From: Ophiosphaerella korrae
Taxonomy: Eukaryota; Ascomycota; Dothideomycetes; Pleosporales; Phaeosphaeriaceae
Direction of reading: 5' to 3'
NCBI GenBank assembly: GCA_028456385.1
Contig: JALNQF010000728.1
Location: forward strand, 1-15,418
DNA length: 15,418 nt
Shown: piece by piece, positions 8,763-15,418 of the stretch
Position numbering within the stretch: the first letter of the stretch is position 1
Layout: each line of letters opens with the position of its first letter
Position numbers and translations under genes: made by a program
The notes under the pieces: generated by a model
Told to the model about the DNA's origin: nothing
The model's input: only the letters and a program-made list of their open reading frames with translations
Databases searched by the model: none

Positions 8763-9275
8763 AACTATTCTTACTAGGAGATGACTTTGCATTATCGTAA
8801 AGATAGCGCATAAAGGTGTACAGATCCTATAATACGTCAAGTACTGCAAGCCTCAGGATGTTCCCAATGCATTTATTACCAGCCGTGAAGGCTATTTGTT
8901 TTGGCTTCATACGCTTGATTTATGTATTTTTTACGCCCGCATTTACTAGGTTTAGGAGAATTAGAGTTGTTGAAATTACCCTCTCTAGATGCAGAAGTCT
9001 TTGGCATTAGTCTGACAATATATTACCAAAGCGGCGCGCTTCACAGATTCAATTATTAGGCTACTGGATAACGCTGCTATTATACAAGCGAATCACCAAG
9101 GATTTGCCTTCCATTGCCTCCTCTAATCCCAACATCCAACGAGTTTTCTAGCTCTGCTATCTCCCACCCAGTAATCTCTCTCCGGGTGTTGCACTAGACG
9201 TGCGAAAACGATAAAAGGTAAGATAATGATAATAAGCCACAGCGTTGTATCAATTAATGTTGTTGTCTGTAGTGC
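8763..9275. other. Intergenic region downstream of the beta-helix gene
   Basis: Composition is normal to slightly AT-rich. No intron-bearing gene, RNA gene or repeat could be recognised. A 64-codon ORF at 8816-9010 has no recognisable motif and probably arises by chance in the 3' flank. Confidence 0.5.
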
Positions 9276-9280
9276 AGTGT

Positions 9281-9618
9281 TGTCAGATGAGCGTGCGACA
9301 ATCGCCAAGCCACCAACCCCGCCGCAGCTGAGAGATCGCAGCCTCGGCCCTGACGAACAAAGGATCTCACATGCAAGAAGATAGACTACGTCAGCACGAC
9401 TGATACAACAAAGAAACTAGCGCCTCAACAGAAGGGGTGCTGAGGATCTGGCCCGCCGCCGTCTCGAGAGACCTTAGCCGAGGCGGCCGCAGCGTAGATA
9501 CATAGATAGAGCGCAAGGCTAGAAGACAAGATAGACACACACATAGAAGAGAACAATCAATCAACTCTTTTCTTACTCTAATTCACATCCATTAATTTGT
9601 AACCCCAAAAATCTAACA
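9281..9618. mobile_element. Solo LTR, 338 bp, with a perfect 5-bp target-site duplication
   Basis: The element starts TGTCAGAT and ends ATCTAACA, an 8-bp terminal inverted repeat with one C/T difference and the canonical TG...CA ends. AGTGT is present immediately before (9276-9280) and after (9619-9623), a perfect 5-bp duplication. One LTR between two duplication copies is the product of recombination between the two LTRs of a full element. Base composition is normal, so this copy escaped strong RIP. The 5-bp duplication and length fit copia or gypsy elements; orientation is not certain. Confidence 0.85.
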
Positions 9619-9639
9619 AGTGTACTCTATCTCGTAGAT

Positions 9640-10015
9640 CTATATAAAGCGCACAGCTTAATTACTAATATAGTTACTTTTTAAGGCTCGTTAAGAGTAT
9701 ACCTAGCCTACGACACATCCCTTCTAGATTTTACTCTGTATTAGATAAGATCTAGATATTACCTTGATTAATATCCTCTCCTAAACCGTATTCTAGATTA
9801 CTCCGCGATAAGATATTAACTAGACCTAATTGCTTTACAAAGTAAGAGTACTTTTCTCTTAAAAAAGGTTTTGTAAAGCTATCTATAAGTATTAGATATT
9901 AGGTATAAATTATTAGACTCTAGGCATGTAAGATGCTTTACTTGTAAAGATTAAGGTTGCGATCTTTTAGATATAATAGGGTAAGAGCTTAGTAATTGTT
10001 GCGCTAATGCGCTAA
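9640..10015 (-). pseudogene. copia-type pol C-terminus (end of RNase H region), RIP-damaged
   Basis: On the minus strand 9816-9883 reads DSFTKPFLREKYSYFVKQLG with no stop. This corresponds to the ADxLTKPL...KFxxFxxxLGL motif that closes the polyprotein of Ty1/copia elements. The preceding codons (forward 9884 to about 9975) read in the same frame with TAA and TAG where glutamines would be expected. The polyprotein runs off towards 9640. The rest of pol is not visible: the upstream side is cut at 10021 by a solo LTR, and beyond that I could not pick up the frame. The two nearby solo LTRs have their own duplications, so they do not belong to this fragment. Confidence 0.6.
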
Positions 10016-10020
10016 GCTAA

Positions 10021-10297
10021 TGTTAAGAGGTAGCTGGAAGACAATAGTACTTGCCGTAGGCCACAGGAGATAGTGAAGGGATGACAGATAGTATTTGATA
10101 GTACTACTAGTATCTAAGGGAGAATAATACTTGCTTTACTCTCTTCGCAAGTATCGAGCCTTTTATGCGCCTGTGTAGCGCACCGGCCCCGCTTTAGATT
10201 ACAACTATACAATGTCATGATCTTTGGTGTATCGGCCCCGCCCCCAACTTGTACTAGGGTTCACGAGAGTCTCGAGTGTTCAACGAACCCTCGTTAC
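10021..10297. mobile_element. Second solo LTR, 277 bp, with a perfect 5-bp target-site duplication
   Basis: It begins TGTTAAGAGG and ends CCTCGTTACA; the end's reverse complement TGTAACGAGG matches the start at 8 of 10 positions. GCTAA flanks it on both sides (10016-10020 and 10298-10302). Inside, CGGCCCCGC occurs twice (about 10182 and 10232). Composition is near normal, like the first solo LTR, while the DNA around it is AT-rich. It therefore inserted late into already mutated DNA, or was too short to be recognised by RIP. Confidence 0.75.
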
Positions 10298-10337
10298 AGC
10301 TAATTAGAGTACTGCGCTAGCTAAAGTAAGCTAATTA

Positions 10338-10365
10338 ATAGATTCTAGGTACACCTAGAATCTAT
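10338..10365. repeat. 28-bp near-perfect palindrome
   Basis: ATAGATTCTAGGT (10338-10350) is followed by AC and its exact reverse complement (10353-10365). AGCT flanks it on both sides a few bases out. Such symmetry in RIPped DNA may be a transposon end or a site of fold-back duplication; no known element was recognised. Confidence 0.7.
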
Positions 10366-10653
10366 AGCTTATCTACGTACGTACCTCTACACGTATCTAA
10401 TAAAGTATTAGAACAATTTAGAGAATTATAAGTATATAACTATAATATAATACTAATAATAGTAAAGTTAGTATATAATAAAGTTTAGAGTATAGATAAA
10501 GAGATTTCTGTAACTTACTATTAAAATAATATAATAGTATCTTCCTATTCTTTTATTATAGATATTTATTATATACTTTATAGATTTAAGTAACTATTAA
10601 AACCTACTTTAAATCTAATAATTAAGAGTCTTATTACCTTAACTAATACTTAC

Positions 10654-10780
10654 AAAAAAGTAAGACTAAAAGTAGACTAGAATTATACTAATCTACTTTT
10701 AGTATAAATAAATATACTAAGAATTAAACTTAGGACCTCTATAGTAAGACTACAACGCGCTACTATTATACTATACGCCT
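10654..10780 (-). ncRNA. tRNA-derived SINE-like Pol III unit, copy 1
   Basis: On the minus strand, 10780-10710 folds as a 71-nt tRNA-shaped body. Parts in order: acceptor AGGCGTA paired with TATATTT with one mismatch; an A-box-like segment TAGTATAATAG; an anticodon arm with loop GTCTTAC (U33 kept, CTT at the anticodon position); a 5-bp T-stem CTAAG/CTTAG around TTTAATT, where TTCGAAT is usual. The deviations are mainly RIP-type C-to-T and G-to-A changes. The body is followed by a perfect 12-bp hairpin (10703-10692 with 10676-10665) and then T6 (10659-10654), a Pol III terminator. It is either a SINE or a RIPped tRNA gene with a structured trailer. Confidence 0.6.
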
Positions 10781-10816
10781 ATAAGATACTAGTTTAAGAA
10801 TTATTAAAGATAACTT

Positions 10817-11013
10817 AAGTTAAGTACTAAGTAAAGTATCTTTAAAAAGTACTAATCTCCTATCTTCTAGTAGCTTTTACTAAAGCTAAGTATTAACTCG
10901 AGTATTAACTCGAGTATTAAGTTAAGTATTAAGTTAAGTACTAAGTAAAGTATCTTCGAAAAGTACTAATCTCTTACTTTCTAGTAGCTCTTACTTAAGC
11001 TAAGCATTAACCT
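10817..11013. repeat. 114-bp tandem duplication containing five 12-bp microrepeats
   Basis: AAGTTAAGTACTAAGTAAAG begins at 10817 and again at 10931, and about 83 bp after each copy stay collinear with transitions. At the junction five 12-bp units run head to tail: AGTATTAACTCG at 10889 and 10901, AGTATTAAGTTA at 10913 and 10925, AGTACTAAGTAA at 10937. The array lies between the two tRNA-like units. Confidence 0.75.
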
Positions 11014-11017
11014 ACTT

Positions 11018-11145
11018 AAAAAGATTAGACTAAAATTAGACTAGAATAAAACTACGCTAATTTTAGTCTAAATAGACGTACTAAGAATTAAACTTAAGAT
11101 CTTTATAGTATAAACTATAACGCGTTACTACTATACTATATAACT
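11018..11145 (-). ncRNA. tRNA-derived SINE-like Pol III unit, copy 2
   Basis: It has the same architecture as the copy at 10654-10780. The 72-nt tRNA-shaped body (minus strand, 11145-11074) has the A-box-like TAGTATAGTAG and a T-arm TTAAG/CTTAG around TTTAATT. Next are a perfect 14-bp hairpin (11070-11057 with 11039-11026) and a T5 run (11022-11018). Total length is 128 nt against 127 for copy 1. The anticodon arm has one extra base and its 5' acceptor pairs less well, so it is not a working tRNA. Its 3' acceptor strand TACGTCT still complements the AGGCGTA of copy 1 nearly perfectly. Confidence 0.6.
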
Positions 11146-11390
11146 AAGAAATATTAACTTAAAAGGTTTAGAAATAATATAACTTAAACTACAACTATAT
11201 TACTTATATTATAGCGCGATATAATAATAATACTAAGAAGTAATACTAACTATATAGTATAGATAATTTAACTATATACTAGATGCGTAGCCTATAGAAT
11301 ATAAGATAAGGTTAATCTAAATTTAATAACCTAATTTATCCTAGAACTAGAAGTAAGTATAATCCTATTATTTACTAACTATACTCTAGT

Positions 11391-12050
11391 GTTAAATATT
11401 AAGACTCTAATAAAGTAGTCTAAGCTTTTAGCTATAAGTATTAAAGTATTTAAAAAAGATCTTAAACACTATAAGATTAAAGTAAAATAATACTACTATA
11501 ACTAATACTTTTATAATAAAGAGAAGCTAAGTATTTAGTATATTATTACGTTTATCTAATCTTTAGTTTAACTATATTTACTACGTATATATTACTTCCT
11601 CGATTAGTTACTATAATAGTAGATAATAAACTTAAAGTAAACTATTAGTATAGAAAAGCGTATTAAAATAGAGTAAGCTTGTAATAGATATCTAAACTTA
11701 CTTAAACTAATAAGAAATACGTTAAATTAGGTAATATAGCTAGCTAAGTATAACTATACTACTACTAAAGCTAAAACCTTTAATATTATAGAATTATTAG
11801 CGATTAATATAATTACTTAAGATTTCTTAGTAGCTATTAATAAGATAGTACTAATTTAGGCTATAACCGTTTAGGAAAGTAGATAATTTAATCTTAGTAT
11901 AAGTTAGAACAAGATAATAAAATAATTCTAAGAGTATATAATAGTAAATTATCTTCTTAGATTAGAGAAATATATAGTTACTCTTGTAGCTAATAATACT
12001 TTAGTATATCTTACTAGTAGTAGTAAATCTACTTAGAGTAAGACTAGAGA
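11391..12050 (+). pseudogene. copia gag-like relic, RIP-inactivated
   Basis: With TAA and TAG read as former glutamine codons, the + strand gives FKKDLKHYKIKVK near 11449-11490 and NKEKLSI near 11520. A later stretch is AKTFNIIELL...TQDFL-like (about 11770-11830). The helical, charged pattern and the order resemble the capsid region of fungal Ty1/copia gag (the segment before the NLPEV-like and DFL motifs). No zinc knuckle or protease follows, because repeated DNA begins at 12051. This is resemblance by eye; a profile search is needed to confirm it. Confidence 0.4.
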
Positions 12051-12792
12051 TATAATAGAGCTCTAAGTCGTTAACTACCTAAAGCCTTAAATAGGTAGTA
12101 AAAGTAGATTATAAGTTAATAACTAAGAGACGTATTGTAATTATATAATAGACTATAAATAAATAATTCTAAATAGGTAATATTAAGTATTATTACTCTT
12201 AGTTAAAGATTAGATTACTAATACTATCTTAATAATACGTATTACTACTAACTATATACCTAGTACTTCTTTATTTCTTTATTACTTTATTATTCTAATT
12301 TTCGTAAAGTTATAAATCTAGATTTATAGCTTTGTATTTACTTAAATTATAAAGTTATAAAGTTATTATATATCTTTATTATAATTAACTTCTTAATTAA
12401 GCTTATTATCCTATAAGTTATATATATTGTTATCTACTATTATAGAGCTAATTAGTTCTAACTAGTTTCTTTCTATTACTACTATAATACTAACTCTCTC
12501 TCTAAGTAGATCTTTATTTACTTATCCTAGAGCTAAGGTTATTAGTCTATTTTCTTTCTTAATTTCTAGCTCCTTATTACTCCTTATACCTTCTTATTTC
12601 TAGCGTAATAAATTTTTACTTATTAACTAGGTTAGTTAAAATAGAGTTAAAATATTTCCTTATTTTTATTACGCTAATTAAAGTCTAATTTACTTTATAT
12701 CTTTAATAGATAGTAAGGCTTATAGTAAGTATATTATTACTAATATATAGTATTAATATACTCTTTATAGTATTTTACTTTCTAAGTATAAG
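12051..12792. repeat. Tandem duplication, unit 1 (742 bp, uninterrupted)
   Basis: TATAATAGAGCTCT starts this unit at 12051 and recurs at 12793. From there the two sequences stay collinear through shared landmarks: GGTAATATT, ACGTATTACTACTAACTATATAC, TATAAAGTTATAAAGTTATTA and ATTATAATTAACTTCTTA. The second half of the unit (from 12394) matches 14930-15330 instead of the DNA right after 13146. Both copies carry independent RIP-type differences. The origin of the unit is not recognised; it may be an LTR or part of a larger element. Confidence 0.75.
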
Positions 12793-13146
12793 TATAATAG
12801 AGCTCTTAGTTATTAACTACTAGGAGGCCTAAAAGAGGGGGAGTATAGTAGCTTAAGAGTTAATATCTAAAGTACGTATAGTAATTATAAAATAGAATAT
12901 AAATAATAAATAATTTCTAATAGGTAATATTAAAGTATTATCGCTCTTAGTTAGATTAGATTAGATTACTAATACTATCCTAATAATACGTATTACTACT
13001 AACTATATACTTAGTACTCTTCTAGTACTTTATTACTTTATTATTTTAGTTTTCGCGAAGTTATAAAGCTAGCTTTATAGCTTTATAGTTACTAAGATTA
13101 TAAAGTTATAAAGTTATTACGTATCTCTATTATAATTAACTTCTTA

Positions 13147-14929
13147 AGCTAGCTAACTAGGTTTAGACTTACCTAGAGTTTCGACTTACTAACTAAAATT
13201 ACCTATCTATATAAAAAATTAAGTTTATTCTATTAACGTAGTTATAATTACTACTATATATATAGATTAAACCGTTTAAGCTACTATTTTAGCTATTACT
13301 TTTTCTACTACTTATTTCTTAGTATTAGTATCTTATTATATCTTAAGAAGTTATAAAGCTTATATAGTAACTATAATTATATCTATATCTATAAAGTGCT
13401 AATTTAGATTTATATAGACTTTCTTCTATAGCTATTAAGGCTTAAGAGCTTTAAGTTAACTATATAATTATTTATTTTATATTTTAAACTCTACTACGTA
13501 TATATTTACTACTATAAGTACTTTACTAGTTTTCTTAAAGTACTAGTATATTATATAACTAATCTCCTTTTTCTTATAAAGCTCTTTCTAAGCTATAAAT
13601 ATATTACAAGGTCTATAAAGTATAGAGAGATAAATCTTAGTAAGCTAAGGCTAATTTAGGTAGAGTAGAGTAATAGGCCTTTAAGATACCTAAGATAAAT
13701 TAACTACCTAGTTAATATTTAATAGATAGATACCTATAATAGCCTATTTAGCTTATATAACTCTCTTAGTAATTACTCTCTTTTTTACTATATAGTAAGC
13801 TATAATAAAGTACTTTTTATTAATAGCCGCTATATTATTAAAGTATAAGAGAGTCTAGATCTACTACTAGTAGAACCTCTTTATAATAAAGAATACTAAG
13901 AGGTCTAGAGGCTATAGGATATATAAAGAATAAGTAGGTAGAAATAGAAGATAGACTTTATTCTACTTGCACGTCTATAAGAACTCTAGGTTAATATAGC
14001 TACTATAGCTATCTAGAATTAATATCTTCTAATAATTGTCTAATATAGCTATCTTAGGTAGAAATACTTACTCTAACTACTTAGCTCCTATTATATTTAA
14101 TATCTAGCTATTCTTAAAAGTTATATATAGCTAGTTAGGTATTATTATTAGAATCTAAGTACTTTATAGGTTCTTCCTCTTAAATATAATAGTAGGGCGT
14201 AATTTCTTACTTAAGGCTAATATATACTTAATTATTAAGGCCTACTTGTAATACTCTAGAGACTAATAGTAAGCTTTTTTCTTTTAACTACTTATAAAGA
14301 CTCTAGTATTAATATATATACTAAGGGCTTTCTTAGTCTTATCTATATTCTATATATCTTTAGCCTATATACCTAGCCTTATATAAACCCTCTTAAAGAG
14401 CTTAAGAAATATACGTATCTATACTAGAGTTACTCTCTTAGCCTAAGTAGCTTTAATCTTTTATCTAATAATAGATATAACGCGTAGATTACACTTTAAG
14501 AAGGTAGTTATCTAATACTTACTTATAGGCTTATAGTCTCTATTTATCTTTAGTATTTAGTTTACTATTTCTTATACGCGTATATATAAGAGAGGAAAAG
14601 CTTATATATCTTTTTTAAGTATTTATTATATAAAGAAGTCCCCTTACTCTAGAGTTAATCTTTATTAGTATATATAGCTAGTTTATCTATTTTATATACC
14701 TTGTATACGCTTTAAGAATATAGCTTGTAGAATATTATAGGCCTTTATAGTAGCTCTTTAACTTTAGAAAATACTAGTATAAAGATTATAGATAGCTACT
14801 TAAATTAATTCTTTATAGGGATCTATTTTAGTAGTGTAGGTATTAGGAAAAACGTATATTTTAATAAGGGTGTTAGGTTCTAATAACTAAGTTAAAACAC
14901 TAAGTAAGTTAAAACCTAGGTAGCTAGCT
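13147..14929 (-). mobile_element. Complete but RIP-inactivated pogo/Fot1-like DNA transposon, 1783 bp
   Basis: The terminal inverted repeats, 13147-13188 and 14888-14929, agree at 35 of 42 positions and both begin AGCTAGCTA. TA flanks both ends (13145-13146 and 14930-14931). The empty site survives in the duplicate unit at 12394-12395, where TTCTTAATTAAGC is unbroken, which proves the insertion. The element carries a transposase on the minus strand. Length, TA duplication and TIR length fit Fot1-type Tc1/mariner-superfamily elements. Confidence 0.88.
13200..14860 (-). pseudogene. pogo/Fot1-type transposase inside the 13147-14929 element
   Basis: Reading from about 14860 downwards, an N-terminal helix-turn-helix region can be made out. 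RLTLE at 14661-14647 corresponds to the conserved RxxLTPxxE of CENP-B/pogo proteins. It is followed by ILKKDI and AFPLLYIRV (14601-14575), which match the WILEED...G/AxPPSxxRVREIA segment. Further on an IRIFLKLFKRVYIRLGI-like stretch precedes where the first catalytic aspartate is expected. Dozens of TAA and TAG codons, mostly at positions of former glutamine or tryptophan, abolish coding. Boundaries are approximate. Confidence 0.7.
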
Positions 14930-15418
14930 TAATTAAGCTTACTATCCTATATATTATATATATTGTTATCTTCTATTATAGAGCTAATTAGTTCTATCTA
15001 GTTTTTATCTATTACTACTATAATACTATTTCCTCTTTTAGATAGGTTTTTATTTCTCTACCCTAGAGCTAAAGTTATTAACCTATTTTCTTTATTAATA
15101 TCTAGCTCTTTATTACTCTCTATACCTTCTTATTTCTAGCGTAATAAATTATTACTTATTACCTAAGTTACTTAAAATAGGGTTAAAATATTTCCTTATA
15201 CTTATTGCGCTAAAATATCTCTTTAATACCTAGTATTTTTAAAGGATAGTAAGGCTTATACTAAGTATACAAGTACTAATATTTAGTATTATTATACTCT
15301 TTCTAGTATCTCTCTTACTAAGTATAAGTACTTAATTATTATTTAATCTCTTACCTCTAAATTATATAGAGAGAGCTACTAATAAGGTTAGAGAAAGACT
15401 ATTATTATAGCTTATAGA

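Larger units (their letters stand above)
12793..15330. repeat. Tandem duplication, unit 2, split by a transposon
   Basis: The left half is 12793-13146 and the right half 14930-15330. Joining them across one TA gives the same order as unit 1. The interruption is exactly the 1783-bp pogo-like element. The unit ends near AGTATAAGTA (15321-15330), which also closes unit 1 at about 12785-12794; no third copy follows. Confidence 0.75.
9624..15418. other. AT-rich RIP-mutated transposon block, right arm
   Basis: Most of this region has very low CA and TG with CG preserved; 13609-13967, for example, has no CA or TG that I can find. The exception is the solo LTR at 10021-10297. Stretches with no assignable feature are 10366-10653, 11146-11390 and 15331-15418: AT-rich sequence without genes. 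Every long reading frame is broken by TAA and TAG. Confidence 0.8.

Noticed and set aside
8816..9010. 64-codon ORF downstream of the beta-helix gene
   Set aside because: Hydrophobic and aromatic by composition but with no motif, and no promoter or intron support.
9123..9308. 61-codon minus-strand ORF
   Set aside because: It runs across the end of the solo LTR and its target-site duplication, so it cannot be an ancestral gene.
10710..10780. Functional lysine tRNA (CTT at the anticodon position)
   Set aside because: The A and B boxes are degraded, the D-stem is mispaired and the T-loop has lost TTCGA, so it is not a working tRNA as it stands.

Overview
The window looks like a piece of a filamentous ascomycete (Pezizomycotina) genome. 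The grounds are short spliceosomal introns of 45 to 106 bp in two compact genes, proteins of typical mould families, and AT-rich flanks with the footprint of repeat-induced point mutation (RIP, CpA to TpA). In the flanks CA and TG dinucleotides are nearly absent while CG survives, as in 13609-13967. No lineage below this level can be fixed from the sequence alone.

Layout. 1 to about 2240 is an AT-rich block with a 16-bp tandem repeat and the C-terminal half of a RIP-destroyed pogo/Fot1-type transposase. About 2240-9275 is an island of normal composition with two intact intron-bearing genes on the + strand. The first is a five-exon amino acid/auxin permease (AAAP) family transporter (3202-4834, 472 aa), which needs one GC-AG intron. 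The second is a three-exon secreted protein with a predicted right-handed beta-helix of the pectate-lyase-like superfamily (7095-8762, 501 aa). Between them lie a second transposase C-terminus (5521-5820), a GC-rich patch of nested hairpins and a possible hAT-like fragment.

From 9276 the sequence turns into layered transposon debris. It holds two solo LTRs, each with a perfect 5-bp target-site duplication (9281-9618, AGTGT; 10021-10297, GCTAA), and a minus-strand copia pol C-terminus. Next come two copies of a 127/128-nt unit made of a tRNA-shaped body, a perfect hairpin and a T5-6 run on the minus strand, so a SINE-like Pol III unit. A copia gag-like relic follows. The right end is a 742-bp tandem duplication whose second copy is split by a complete 1783-bp pogo/Fot1-like transposon (13147-14929) with 42-bp imperfect TIRs and a TA duplication.

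The two genes share no visible pathway; they are neighbours on an accessory-like island. The most interesting signals are the paired tRNA-hairpin-terminator units with a compensatory base-pair change, and the readable insertion order in the right arm. No previously undescribed multi-gene system is evident.
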